DNA of 64,000 nt from Schaedlerella arabinosiphila (GTDB taxonomy: Bacteria > Bacillota > Clostridia > Lachnospirales > Lachnospiraceae). The stretch lies in assembly GCF_003885045.1 (NCBI RefSeq), contig NZ_RHJS01000002.1, positions 4,829,302-4,893,301 of the forward strand, in the 5' to 3' direction. Numbering within the stretch: the stretch's first letter is position 1; each line of letters opens with the position of its first letter. The notes beneath the pieces were generated by a model. That model did not search any database, had not been told where the DNA came from, and worked only from the letters and a program-made list of their open reading frames with translations. A program made the position numbers and the translations under genes. This document shows positions 8,653 to 18,124 of this stretch, piece by piece.

Positions 8653-9525
8653 CTAGTCTCCCAGACAATCTTTCAGCAGAATATGATGTTTTCTCAGTGT
8701 CTGGCCTACCTCATATCCCAGATCATATTTGTCGCGTCCTTCATACTCACTCAGCAAATAACCGTCCCATCCCTGCTGCTTCATGATCTCGATTATTTCT
8801 CTGTAGGGAATGGTGGTCTCTTCAAAGTCATCGCTCATGTTGTTGAATTTTGCATGACAGCAGTAAATGTAAGGAAGCAGCGGAATGATCTCTTCCGGTT
8901 TGCTGGCCACAAAGCCCGGCTGTCTGCGCTCCCCTTCCCGATAAACATTTCGGAATACGCCGAAGTCGATATTGAGCCCGAAATATTTTGTTCCGGTTTT
9001 CTCAATAAATTCCACATAATCATGGACCAGCTTGTTGCTCAGATTGGTCGGAGCGTGGATCTCCGGGCACATTTTAATGTTGCATTCCTCCGCTGTCGGG
9101 AGCGCCATCTGAATGATCTCGCGCCAGTTTTTTACCGGTGAGAGGTCGCCCGAGATGACCGGCATCTTTGCCCTCATGACCGTAAAGCCAAGCCTGTGGG
9201 CCAAACGCAGATCCCGCTCCAGCATTTTGCAGGATTCCTCTGTCGTCAGATCCCGGTCGCCCAGCACATGGGAGTCGATCCAGTTTCCATACTCTACCGG
9301 CACGATCTCATATTTGTCCAGCAGCCGGAACCATTCCTCCACCCATTCATCCGACGGATACGGGTATCCCTCAATGTGTGTATTTGCCAGGATTTCCAGG
9401 CCGTGGGCACCCATGTCGTACATGTCCTCCAGACAGTCCTCCAGATTTTTGCTGATCCCAAATTCGGCCGAATAACTGTATAATGCAATCCCTCTTTTTG
9501 GTCCTTTTTTATCATACTGATACAT
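8653..9525 (-). CDS. Sugar phosphate isomerase/epimerase-fold protein, C-deglycosidase alpha-subunit-like
   Basis: 290-residue AP-endonuclease-2/xylose-isomerase-type TIM barrel. The four metal ligands expected for this fold are visible: Glu155 (CPEIHAP), Asp187 (NIDFGVF), His224 (YCCHAKF) and Glu260 (LLSEYEG). In known C-glycoside deglycosidases the alpha subunit has this fold, holds Mn2+ and cleaves the C-C bond of a 3-keto C-glycoside. The immediately downstream DUF6379 gene supports that role. An alternative is a 3-keto-sugar or inositol-pathway isomerase. RBS is weak: AGGAGATGGTTAA before ATG 9525. Confidence 0.78.
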   Translation of the reverse strand: MYQYDKKGPKRGIALYSYSAEFGISKNLEDCLEDMYDMGAHGLEILANTHIEGYPYPSDEWVEEWFRLLDKYEIVPVEYGNWIDSHVLGDRDLTTEESCKMLERDLRLAHRLGFTVMRAKMPVISGDLSPVKNWREIIQMALPTAEECNIKMCPEIHAPTNLSNKLVHDYVEFIEKTGTKYFGLNIDFGVFRNVYREGERRQPGFVASKPEEIIPLLPYIYCCHAKFNNMSDDFEETTIPYREIIEIMKQQGWDGYLLSEYEGRDKYDLGYEVGQTLRKHHILLKDCLGD

Positions 9526-9607
9526 TTAACCATCTCCTATCTTCATGAACTATTCCAGCGGCATCCCCTTCCAATCTGCGGACAATCCGCTGTTATGCTG
9601 CTTCTGC

Positions 9608-10720
9608 TTATAATGCGATCTCATGTCCCTCTGCCGCTGCCTTGTAGATCGTATCCAGAATCTGGGTCACTACAAATGCCTGCTCCGGTTTTACGAGGGG
9701 TTCTTTGTCTTCGATGATTGCTTCCAGCCACTGCTTACACTCTTTGTCCGCCGGTGAGCCGCCGCCCTTTCCTTCGAAAAACGCGATCGCGCCGGTATCT
9801 GAGATATGCTCCTCGGTCAGGATTCCGCCTGTGGTTTCATTGATCACCAGGTCATACGCCTTGCCGCTCATGCCTCCGACCATCTCCGCGCCGGCCTTTG
9901 TTCCGCACAGCGTTGTGGCTGCTTCGCGGGAATCCTTCACGTTCAATGCCCAGGCAGACTCCAGGAAGATGGTTGCGCCGTTTTCCATTTTCACATATCC
10001 AAATGCGGAATCCTCCACCTCATAGGTTTTTGTATCCCATGGCCCGAACATATTTCCCTCGGTGGCTTCCGGAAGGTGTCCCAATTTTTCAAATACAGAT
10101 CCGGTCACTGTTTTGGGGCTGTAGTTGTCCATACACCACAATGTGATATCCAGCGCATGTGTTCCGATGTCAATCAGCGGTCCGCCACCCTGCTTGGACT
10201 TATCCGGAAATACTCCCCAGGTGGGAACTGCCCTTCTTCTCACTGCGTGGGCCTTTGCGAAATAAATATCCCCCAGCTTTCCTTCCTCGCAGACCCGTTT
10301 TAACGCCTGCGCGTCTGTACGGAACCGGTTCTGGTATCCGATGGTAAACTTCTTTCCGGACTTCTTCCATGCGTCCATCATCTTCTGCGCGTCCTCGGTG
10401 GTCGCCGCCATCGGCTTTTCACACATCACATGCTTTCCCGCTTCAAAAGCCGCCACCGTGATCGGGCAGTGCGCCACGTTTGGCGTACATACATGTACAA
10501 CGTCGATTGACTCATCCTTCAGTAATTCCTGATAATCGGTGTAAACCTTTGCTCCCTCCGCGCCGTATTTTTCCGCGGCTTTCCGGGCGCGCTCCTCGAT
10601 GATATCGCAGAATGCCGTGATCTCGCACTTGTCCGCCTGATTCGTCAGCGCCGGAAAATGTTTCTGATTTGCGATTCCTCCGCATCCCACAACTGCTACC
10701 TGCAATTTTCCATTTTTCAT
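9608..10720 (-). CDS. Gfo/Idh/MocA family oxidoreductase 2
   Basis: 370-residue NAD(P)-dependent oxidoreductase. Rossmann motif VGCGGIANQKHF (residues 11-22), MCEKPMA near 98, and GGGPLIDIGTHALD near 190 for the substrate domain. Its layout resembles DgpA-type C-glycoside 3-oxidases. The start at 10720 (MKNGKLQVAVV) is set by AAAGGAGAGGAAAAA upstream; longer in-frame extensions overlap the transporter gene and look non-coding. It lies between the GPH transporter and the barrel gene, with an 82-base gap before the latter. It is the more likely of the two to start the pathway, but this is inference. Confidence 0.87.
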   Translation of the reverse strand: MKNGKLQVAVVGCGGIANQKHFPALTNQADKCEITAFCDIIEERARKAAEKYGAEGAKVYTDYQELLKDESIDVVHVCTPNVAHCPITVAAFEAGKHVMCEKPMAATTEDAQKMMDAWKKSGKKFTIGYQNRFRTDAQALKRVCEEGKLGDIYFAKAHAVRRRAVPTWGVFPDKSKQGGGPLIDIGTHALDITLWCMDNYSPKTVTGSVFEKLGHLPEATEGNMFGPWDTKTYEVEDSAFGYVKMENGATIFLESAWALNVKDSREAATTLCGTKAGAEMVGGMSGKAYDLVINETTGGILTEEHISDTGAIAFFEGKGGGSPADKECKQWLEAIIEDKEPLVKPEQAFVVTQILDTIYKAAAEGHEIAL

Positions 10721-10808
10721 TTTTTCCTCTCCTTTTTTATTTTTTTCTATTTTTTTCCTATGATTGGCATACGATGAACCAATTTTCTCAGCGTATGAAC
10801 TGCCATTC

Positions 10809-12170
10809 CTATTCTGCCATGTTGCGGGCCGTAATCTGTTCTCTGATCTCATCTGCTTCTTTGTCCGTCATCTTCCAGAAGATCAGCGGAAGCAGACCTG
10901 AAATGATAAAGAAGATTCCGGGAACCAGATTGGCCGCCATGTTGATTCCGTGCTGTGCCGAAGCTGTAATATCCGCTCCCGCAACATAGCCAAACGCCGC
11001 CATGAGCATGACTCCGATGGATCCGCCGAAGGCATTTCCCACCTTGGTCGCAAGTCCGTAAAACGCATACGCTACGCCGTCCGAGCGGACGCCTGTCTTT
11101 AAGTCCTGATAGTCAATGGAATCCGCAACCATGGACAATGTGGACGGGAAGCCGAATCCGGGAATCGTAAATAATACGTGTCCGAAGATCACCATGCCGA
11201 TATTTTCAAAAGGCGTCATAAAGATGATCAGCAGGCCGATTCCTTTTCCAACCAGGCTGGCAACCAGTACGTTCCTCTTTCCGTGGGCGCCGAAGTGACG
11301 GATCAAAAACGGCGCGATTGCATTTCCGACGATGCTTCCGATGGAGGGCAGCGTCATAAGCAGCGCCATCAGCGTAAAGTTTCCGAGACAGTCTCTTACA
11401 TAAAATGCCATGATTCCGATACGGCCCATATTTCCTGTCATCTGGAAAAGCATGGTCAGCACGATAATCATCAGATATTTATTTGAAAAGATAAGCCCCA
11501 GGTTCTTGACGATGGAAACCTTTTCCGCGCTTGTTTTCGGCATGATCACTTCTTTTGAGTTCTTAAATACGATAAAGAACATCGGCAGAGAGATCAGCGC
11601 AAAAAGAATTGCCGCGATCGTATAGCTCTTTCCGGAAATCGTTTCCGCGCTTCCCGAGATTTTCACCAGGATGATGGAGGACGCAAAGTTGATCGTCATC
11701 ATACCAACCTGCATTCCGATTCCCCTGATGGAATTTAACTTGTTGCGGTCGCTGTCCTGTGTAGTCATAACTCCCGCCATGGCTCCGTAAGGAATGTTGA
11801 CCAATGTATACAGCATTCCGGCTCCGATGTAGGTAAATGCCGCCCACACAATGCCGGCTGTCCCGTTGCCGAAAGGCGCCGTAAATGTTAAAACGCTGAA
11901 CAGTCCGAGAAACGGCGCGCCGAAAAGAATATACGGCCTGAAACGCCCCCATTTTGTATGGGTTCTTTCCGCGATTCCTCCCATCATCGGATCATTGACC
12001 GCATCCCAGATCTTTGCGGCCATCAAAATTGTTGAAACGGCCAGAGGCGCAAGTCCCACCACATCCATGTAATACACTGTAAGGTAAGTCCCTACAAAGC
12101 TCCAGACCAACTGGCTGGCCAGATCCCCCAGCCCATAACTGAAAATACTTTTCTTCGAAAGTCTTTCCAT
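10809..12170 (-). CDS. GPH-family sugar/glycoside:cation symporter
   Basis: 453-residue membrane protein of the glycoside-pentoside-hexuronide (MFS-related) family with about 12 hydrophobic segments. Family features include YGLGDLASQLVWSFV at the N-terminus, the loop DPMMGGIAERTHTKWGRFRP (residues 61-80) and GVMTTQDSDRNKLNS in the central part. It is the first gene of the catabolic operon and probably imports the glycoside that the four downstream enzymes act on. The operon starts after a terminator-like hairpin that isolates it from the regulator gene. Confidence 0.88.
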   Translation of the reverse strand: MERLSKKSIFSYGLGDLASQLVWSFVGTYLTVYYMDVVGLAPLAVSTILMAAKIWDAVNDPMMGGIAERTHTKWGRFRPYILFGAPFLGLFSVLTFTAPFGNGTAGIVWAAFTYIGAGMLYTLVNIPYGAMAGVMTTQDSDRNKLNSIRGIGMQVGMMTINFASSIILVKISGSAETISGKSYTIAAILFALISLPMFFIVFKNSKEVIMPKTSAEKVSIVKNLGLIFSNKYLMIIVLTMLFQMTGNMGRIGIMAFYVRDCLGNFTLMALLMTLPSIGSIVGNAIAPFLIRHFGAHGKRNVLVASLVGKGIGLLIIFMTPFENIGMVIFGHVLFTIPGFGFPSTLSMVADSIDYQDLKTGVRSDGVAYAFYGLATKVGNAFGGSIGVMLMAAFGYVAGADITASAQHGINMAANLVPGIFFIISGLLPLIFWKMTDKEADEIREQITARNMAE

Positions 12171-12296
12171 GATTCCACTTCCTTTCCTTTTGTTTTTTGA
12201 TATGGTAAGTATAAATCAGAAAACACGGATCTGCTTTCCGCGTGAGAGCCAGATTTCTCTCGATTTTTTGACATTTTTTTCCCGACGAAAAAATCA

Positions 12297-12335
12297 GGTT
12301 AAAAAAACGGCTCTCATTTTTTTAACCTAATTTTT
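12297..12335 (-). terminator. Hairpin between the AraC regulator and the transporter
   Basis: AGGTTAAAAAAA and TTTTTTTAACCT form a 12-base stem with a nine-base loop; on the minus strand it follows the regulator stop within ten bases and is trailed by GATTTTTTCG. It probably terminates the regulator transcript. Confidence 0.5.
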
Positions 12336-12343
12336 ATAGATTG

Positions 12344-14713
12344 TTAATATTCACTGATGTAGATCATTCTCATTTCATGGGGTTCCATCTCAACCTGGAA
12401 GCAAATCCTCCGGTCCTCGCTCCTCACATGCCGGATATAGATTTTGGGGATGCAGATATTTTTCAGATATTGGATCTCTTCCTTCCCCAGCTCTTCCTGG
12501 TTGCTGAGGAGCTGCCACTCGTTCTGTATGCTCCCGCTGCTGCTGTTGATCACCTCTTCCTTAATCATGTACTCCTTGTTGTCATCCAATTCCTCAACTG
12601 TAAACTCGACCCGCTCTTTTTCTTCGCTCTGGAAGATCTTCGACAGGTTAAAATGTTCATTCTCTTTCTTCATATAATAATAGTAGCTGTATTCCCGATG
12701 GTTGAAGCACAGGCAGACGATCCTCTGTGTGGAATCCCTTGTCACGATATAGTTATTGCCGATCTTCAAAACATGTCCCCCCAGCTTGTTTAAGAACTCG
12801 AATGCATAAAATGAAGGCTTTTTGATCCCGTCCTTCGTCAAAAGGCCCCCTCCGCCGTATATCAGCTTCCTGGAATCGTAAAAAATATCCACCGCATCGG
12901 AGCCATGCCAGAATCCGATCATATCCGCCGTTTTCCAGATACTCAGAATAAATTTGATGATGTATGTCCCTCTTGCGCAGCTATCCTGCACAATATTCCG
13001 GTTGGACAGGCTGTTCGACCACTCCGATATGCACATTTGATAGGTCTGCCCTTCCTCTTCCAGTATCCCCCGGATTTTTTCTATAAACTGCCTTGCGTAC
13101 AGGTAGTCGCTGCCTGATTGAAATGTCCGTTCTCCCATCATCTGGTGGGTGGAATCCACAAAAATTTTTATGGTAAATATTTCCGGAAATATGCCCCTTG
13201 CCGACAGCTCATGAACCGCCTCCCGAAACTGTTCTTCGTCAATCCCTCCATGGGGATTGATCCCGGCAATCCTGCTGCTGCCCAGATTCGACTTCACAAT
13301 CCTCCACCCCGCCTCATAGGCGTCCAGATATCTGTAGTCCTGGCTGTAATAGGGCTCCTTGTTCCAGGGAAATTCAAAAATCCACTGGCTGAGCACATGC
13401 TTATCATATCTGCGGACCAGATGCTTCATCAAATGCTCCAGAAGATTTTTCCATTCCTCGATCGTCTTCAGATTATACTGCATGTTCACCGAATATAGCT
13501 CGTTGTCATGTCCGGCCATAATCACCCGGTTGCGTTTTCCAAGATCCAGGAAAAGCGGAATCTTATTCTGTACAAAAAAATCAAAAATCCGATCCAGCGA
13601 TTCAAAGTTAAAATTCTCCCCTGAAAAATCCGTGGTAATCATAAATTTTTCCGAAAACAGATTCCAGATCCGGATATACCGGATGCTTAAGACCTCCCTG
13701 AGAAACAAGATATGCTCCTGTATCGCCGCTTCGCAGACCACAGAGGCTTCTCCGATGTCGATGATCTTATTGGGATTCATCCACGGTATATACCCCCGCC
13801 GGACATTGATCGTAACCTCCTTGACCGCGGAATCCTGTATTCTTTTTTCAATCCGGTCATACAGGCTTTTTCGCACTTCCTCCACCTTTTCGATTTTCAT
13901 TGCGTCATTTTTCACAGATTCCTCTATCTGTTTTCTGTATTCGGAAGGGGTGATTCCATACTTTTTCTTAAAATATCGGTTCAATACGGAAGGGGTCGAA
14001 AATCCGCTGTCCATGGCGATATTGGTAATGGAGGCGTCTGTTCCCCGAAGCTCCAGCGCAGCGTTCTCTATTCTGACTTCATTCAGGTAATTGATAAAAT
14101 TCTGTCCCGTTTTCTTTTTAAAATAGCGGGAAAGATAGGTCTCCGACACCTGAAAATGCGCTGCCACATCCGTCAGGCTCAATGGTTCGTAGTAGTAATG
14201 ATTGATATAATTCAGAATCCGGTCAATCTTTTCACTCATGTGCTCCTTCAGATAGATTTTCAGGCTGTCCTTGTCCATCCTGTAGTCCGCGGTCAGCTTG
14301 TGTATGATCTGAAAAAGAAGGCTTGCGATCTCGCTCAGATCCGCATGTTCCATATTCAAATATCGGAGCAGCAGCGTTTCGATCAAGATCCGCAGATCCC
14401 TGTCGTCGCGGGATGTATATAATACGGAATTGCAGCAGAAAATAAAATACTCCTCCCGGATCAGTTTTCGGAATGTCCGATAAGGTATCAGTATCCGAAA
14501 TGCAATCGTATTGCGGGCGCTGCTGTACGCATGCGGCTGGTTCGAATTTATCACCGCGATGTCATCCTTTCCCAGCCGATAAGTCTCCCCTTCCTTTACA
14601 GCCGTTTCCCCCTCAACAATATACAGAATCTCTATGTCCTGGTGGAAATGTGTATCCTCATCTGACAGATACAGCAATTCCATGCTGCAGTCCTGTATGT
14701 TCTCCTGTCTCAT
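12344..14713 (-). CDS. AraC-type regulator fused to a GH39-like domain
   Basis: 789-residue protein. Residues 1-100 look like a cupin sensor (HFHQDIEILYIVEG). Two helix-turn-helix repeats of an AraC domain occupy about 180-275 (VAAHFQVSETYLSRYF, then IAMDSGFSTPSVLNRYFKKK). The rest, from about 300, resembles GH39 (beta-xylosidase-like): the acid/base region reads WIFEFPWNKEPYY where active enzymes have WNEP, and the nucleophile region reads MCISEWSN. It probably senses a glycoside with the GH domain and controls the adjacent operon. No signal peptide, so cytoplasmic. RBS GAAAGGACGTAAAAG. Confidence 0.85.
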   Translation of the reverse strand: MRQENIQDCSMELLYLSDEDTHFHQDIEILYIVEGETAVKEGETYRLGKDDIAVINSNQPHAYSSARNTIAFRILIPYRTFRKLIREEYFIFCCNSVLYTSRDDRDLRILIETLLLRYLNMEHADLSEIASLLFQIIHKLTADYRMDKDSLKIYLKEHMSEKIDRILNYINHYYYEPLSLTDVAAHFQVSETYLSRYFKKKTGQNFINYLNEVRIENAALELRGTDASITNIAMDSGFSTPSVLNRYFKKKYGITPSEYRKQIEESVKNDAMKIEKVEEVRKSLYDRIEKRIQDSAVKEVTINVRRGYIPWMNPNKIIDIGEASVVCEAAIQEHILFLREVLSIRYIRIWNLFSEKFMITTDFSGENFNFESLDRIFDFFVQNKIPLFLDLGKRNRVIMAGHDNELYSVNMQYNLKTIEEWKNLLEHLMKHLVRRYDKHVLSQWIFEFPWNKEPYYSQDYRYLDAYEAGWRIVKSNLGSSRIAGINPHGGIDEEQFREAVHELSARGIFPEIFTIKIFVDSTHQMMGERTFQSGSDYLYARQFIEKIRGILEEEGQTYQMCISEWSNSLSNRNIVQDSCARGTYIIKFILSIWKTADMIGFWHGSDAVDIFYDSRKLIYGGGGLLTKDGIKKPSFYAFEFLNKLGGHVLKIGNNYIVTRDSTQRIVCLCFNHREYSYYYYMKKENEHFNLSKIFQSEEKERVEFTVEELDDNKEYMIKEEVINSSSGSIQNEWQLLSNQEELGKEEIQYLKNICIPKIYIRHVRSEDRRICFQVEMEPHEMRMIYISEY

Positions 14714-14923
14714 CTTTTACGTCCTTTCTCTGGTTTTTCGTATGAATCGCGCGGTAAACCTGCGGATTTAACCGAACAGTACGGTTCTTCTCTCTTTCCT
14801 CCGGCAAAGCTGTGCATGGGTATCTAATTATTTTAACATAATTTTATTATAAGTCCTCTTTCAACTTTTTGCTTTTCATCAGACAGTAATTTCTTAGCAA
14901 TAATTTTCATATTTCAATGCATG

Positions 14924-14973
14924 AAAAAAAAGAAGTGCAATATTCGGCATGTGATTATTGCACTTCTTTTTTT
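14924..14973 (-). terminator. Strong terminator after the ABC permease gene
   Basis: AAAGAAGTGCAATA and TATTGCACTTCTTT form a near-perfect stem of about 18 pairs with A and T tracts on either side, so it can act in both directions. It lies 30 bases after the stop of the minus-strand sugar ABC operon. Confidence 0.85.
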
Positions 14974-15003
14974 ATCTTCATATTTTTTATCTGAGTACTC
15001 TAT

Positions 15004-15849
15004 CTATCCCTTGATTCCCGTGGATGCGATGCCCTCTACATAATATTTCTGCAGGAAGATGAACATCAGCAGCATCGGAATCGCGGAGATTGTCAGGGAC
15101 GCCATGATGGGCCCGTAATTGATCGGCTTCGATCCAAAGAAGGTCTGGATCGCCAGCTGTATGGTCCGCTTCTCCTCTCCCGTAACCACAAGCAAAGGCC
15201 ACATGAAATCATTCCAGTGAGCAACAAAATCCAGAATAAAAATGGTGGCGTATACGGTTCCCGAGATCGGCATGACCACCTGGAAAAATGTCCTGACCGG
15301 GCCGCATCCGTCGATAGATGCTGCTTCTAAGAGCTCATCCGGAATATCCAGGAAGAACTGGCGGAACATATAGATGCTGAAACATTTTGCCACAAACGGC
15401 ACGATCAGAGACGCCCAGGAGTTGATCCAGCCCAGGTCGGCCATCTCCCTGTACATGGGGAGCATGATCGCTTCCGCCGGAAATACCATCAGACTGATCA
15501 CAAGTGTCAGTAAGAGGTTCTTCCCTTTGAACTCAAATTTTGCCAGCGCGTATCCGCAGATCGAATTTACGAGCAGATCCAGCAGGATGATCACCAGCAC
15601 ATAGAACAGGCTGTTCCCGATGAATTTCCACATATTGATCCTCTGGAAAACTTCCACGTAATTATTCAGGGATGCTTCTGTCGGAATAAACGTAGACAGA
15701 GAATTCAGCCCTTTAAAAATCTGCGCCTCCGGTTTCAGGGAGGAGGAGATCATCCAGATCAGCGGCGATACAAATATCAATGCGATCAAAGTATTTCCGA
15801 TATAAAATGCGGCAGTTCCAAATGTTTTTTTCTTCGTCATAGTATTCAC
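15004..15849 (-). CDS. Sugar ABC transporter permease (MalG type)
   Basis: 281-residue inner-membrane permease of the carbohydrate uptake CUT1 class with about six transmembrane segments. The EAA loop that docks to the ATPase is visible as PDELLEAASIDGCGPVRTFF near residues 180-199. It pairs with the permease gene 11 bases upstream. No ATPase gene is present in the operon, so a shared MsmK/MalK-type ATPase encoded elsewhere is expected, as is common in Firmicutes CUT1 systems. RBS GGAGAGGAGTGAATACT. Confidence 0.9.
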   Translation of the reverse strand: MNTMTKKKTFGTAAFYIGNTLIALIFVSPLIWMISSSLKPEAQIFKGLNSLSTFIPTEASLNNYVEVFQRINMWKFIGNSLFYVLVIILLDLLVNSICGYALAKFEFKGKNLLLTLVISLMVFPAEAIMLPMYREMADLGWINSWASLIVPFVAKCFSIYMFRQFFLDIPDELLEAASIDGCGPVRTFFQVVMPISGTVYATIFILDFVAHWNDFMWPLLVVTGEEKRTIQLAIQTFFGSKPINYGPIMASLTISAIPMLLMFIFLQKYYVEGIASTGIKG

Positions 15850-15860
15850 TCCTCTCCGGC

Positions 15861-16751
15861 CTATTCGGCTTTAATGATCTTCTTCATTCCAAGTGACAGG
15901 CTGATTACGATGACAAAGAACACAGCCGCCACCGCGCAGGCATATCCGAAGTTCCGCTTCTGGAAGCCCTGCTCATAGATATAATATACCAGTGTCCTGG
16001 TCGAATTTTGGGGGCCGCCCTTGGTCATAACGTAAGGCTGCGTGAATAGCTTCATTGCCTGGATGACCGTGATCATAACGACATATTGGATCACATTTTT
16101 CAGTCCCGGAAGCGTGACATAGAAAAAGCTCGCGATCTTTCCCGCACCGTCTATGGAAGCCGCCTCGTACTGCTCCGCGGAGATTCCCTGGAGCCCGGCA
16201 AGGAAGATCATCATCTGATATCCGGCTCCCTGCCATGCGGACATGAATATGATCGAGTTCATCGCTGTCTTCGGATCGTTCAGGAATCCGCACGGCTCCA
16301 GTCCCAGATTGACCAGCAGCGCATTCAGAAGGCCGCTGTCCGGGCTGGAATTGTACATCACGGTCCAGAGGATCGCAACGACTACCATGGAGGTCACCTG
16401 CGGACTGAAATACGCCGCGCGGAAGATGGACACGCCCCTCCTCCGGGAAGAGATCAGGAGTGCCAGCGCTAACGCCAGTACCGTCTGAAAAGGAACAACC
16501 AAAATCGTAAAATAGAGTGTATTTTTCACCGCGATCCAGAAATCCTTGTCCCGAAACAGCTCTGCAAAGTTGTTGAATCCGCAGAAAACGATCCGGTCCG
16601 GACGCATAATGTTATAATCTGTGAACGCGTATCGAACCGTCTGTAAAGACGGATAGATCAAAAACGCCGCCAGCAGGACAACTGCCGGAAGGATAAATAT
16701 GTAAGCCGCTTTTCTCTCACTGGCCTTATTGACTGTCTTTTGCATAGCCAA
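15861..16751 (-). CDS. Sugar ABC transporter permease (MalF type)
   Basis: 296-residue CUT1 permease with about six transmembrane helices, starting MAMQKTVNKASERKAAYIF. EAA loop: SAEQYEAASIDGAGKIASFF near residues 190-209. It forms the heterodimeric channel with the MalG-type permease just downstream. It follows the binding-protein gene by 15 bases. Context with GH32 points to sucrose or fructo-oligosaccharide as substrate. Confidence 0.9.
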   Translation of the reverse strand: MAMQKTVNKASERKAAYIFILPAVVLLAAFLIYPSLQTVRYAFTDYNIMRPDRIVFCGFNNFAELFRDKDFWIAVKNTLYFTILVVPFQTVLALALALLISSRRRGVSIFRAAYFSPQVTSMVVVAILWTVMYNSSPDSGLLNALLVNLGLEPCGFLNDPKTAMNSIIFMSAWQGAGYQMMIFLAGLQGISAEQYEAASIDGAGKIASFFYVTLPGLKNVIQYVVMITVIQAMKLFTQPYVMTKGGPQNSTRTLVYYIYEQGFQKRNFGYACAVAAVFFVIVISLSLGMKKIIKAE

Positions 16752-16766
16752 TCCTCCTTTTCTTCG

Positions 16767-18059
16767 TCAATTATTTGCATAATATTTGTTGTAATCCTTG
16801 TCCATGGCCTCTGCCGCCGTGTCCAGCGCCTCCTGCGGATCTACTCCGGTAAAGATATTCAGCATTGCTTCCGCAAATTCCGCCGTCAGCACACTGTAGG
16901 AAGGGGTTCTCGGTCTCGGATGCCCGGTTTCCATAAGCTGCTCCTTGAAGATGGAACGGGGATATTCATTATATTCCTCAAGCACATCGTAGCTTGAGAC
17001 CCTTGTCGGCGGCTTGGAGATCGCCTGTGCGTAGGTGGTTACATTTTCCTCCGAAAATAAGAATCTCATCACTTCCTTTACCGCGTCCATATCCTGTACG
17101 TTCTTCGTGACTGATGCCGCCCAGTCGCCGGTAGGGGATGTGGGTATCCCGTCTCCGTCCGCCACCGGAAAATACGTGACTCCCCAGTTCAGGTCCGGAT
17201 AATCCTTCTCCAGTGTCGCCACCTCCCAGGAACCTCCCAGCATGGTCGCTGCCTTACCGTTGTGAAATTCCTTCTGGATCGGGTCTATATTGGCATATCC
17301 GTCCTGTATCAGGCTGTTCAAAAACTTCGCCGCCTCTACACCCTCGGCGCTGTTCAGATACCCCTGCGCCGCGCTTCCGTCCTCGTTGACAAAATCCGTT
17401 CCGTTGGAGATCCAGAACTGCTCCAGTACATAGGAAAGGCCTTCTCCCTTATCCATGATGATGTTCGTTCCCACGACACCGTCTTTTGTCAGTTTTTTCG
17501 CGGCGTCATAATATTCGGACCAGGTCCACGCGTCTTCCCTGCTCTCCGGCACGCTGATACCGGCTTCATCCAGCAGATCCTTGTTGTAGTACAGCGCCAC
17601 GGAGCTCTCGGTCGCCCCCACCGCGTAGATCTTCCCGTCATAGGTATTCTGCTGCTTGGAGGAATCAAAAAAATCAGCCCACTCCTCCTCCGGGAAGAAA
17701 TCATCCAGCGGAAGAGTCACCTCATTTGCCGCGTAGATCGATACATTCGGTCCGTCCACATACAGGATATCCGGCAGGTCGTTGGATGTGATCGCCGCGT
17801 TGACCTTATCCTCATAGGCGTATGAATCCGCACGCACGATCGCTTCCCGGCGCAGCTCAATCTCGCCTTCATGGGCCTGGTTAAATTCCTCGATCTTGCT
17901 GATCCACCATTCCTCAATCGCCGGTTCGTCGCTGGGGCTCCATACGGTGATCACCGATTCCCCCTGTTCGTTTACGCGCTCCTTTGTCTTCCCGCATCCC
18001 GTGAAAGCACCTGATACCATCACGGCCGCAAGCAAGGCTGCAATAACTCTTTTTCTCAT
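16767..18059 (-). CDS. Sugar ABC transporter substrate-binding lipoprotein
   Basis: 430-residue extracellular solute-binding protein. Signal peptide MRKRVIAALLAAVMVSG with lipobox FTGC (Cys near residue 22), so it is anchored to the outer face of the membrane. The mature part has the usual family-1 binding-protein features (VITVWSPSDEPAIEEWW, GKAATMLGGSWE). The start at 18059 is set by GAAAGGAGCGAGACAG; an upstream in-frame extension overlaps the GH32 gene and lacks a signal peptide. It captures the sugar for the two permeases downstream. Confidence 0.9.
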   Translation of the reverse strand: MRKRVIAALLAAVMVSGAFTGCGKTKERVNEQGESVITVWSPSDEPAIEEWWISKIEEFNQAHEGEIELRREAIVRADSYAYEDKVNAAITSNDLPDILYVDGPNVSIYAANEVTLPLDDFFPEEEWADFFDSSKQQNTYDGKIYAVGATESSVALYYNKDLLDEAGISVPESREDAWTWSEYYDAAKKLTKDGVVGTNIIMDKGEGLSYVLEQFWISNGTDFVNEDGSAAQGYLNSAEGVEAAKFLNSLIQDGYANIDPIQKEFHNGKAATMLGGSWEVATLEKDYPDLNWGVTYFPVADGDGIPTSPTGDWAASVTKNVQDMDAVKEVMRFLFSEENVTTYAQAISKPPTRVSSYDVLEEYNEYPRSIFKEQLMETGHPRPRTPSYSVLTAEFAEAMLNIFTGVDPQEALDTAAEAMDKDYNKYYANN

Positions 18060-18124
18060 CTGTCTCGCTCCTTTCTTCTCTTTCCCAGATTGGCTTCCGG
18101 TCACTGCTCGTCTGCGGGCCGGCC

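Noticed and set aside
13359..14090. Open frames of more than 200 codons antisense to the AraC-GH39 gene
   Set aside because: Composition is that of a reverse complement (Ser/Leu/Phe rich); the minus-strand gene explains the region.
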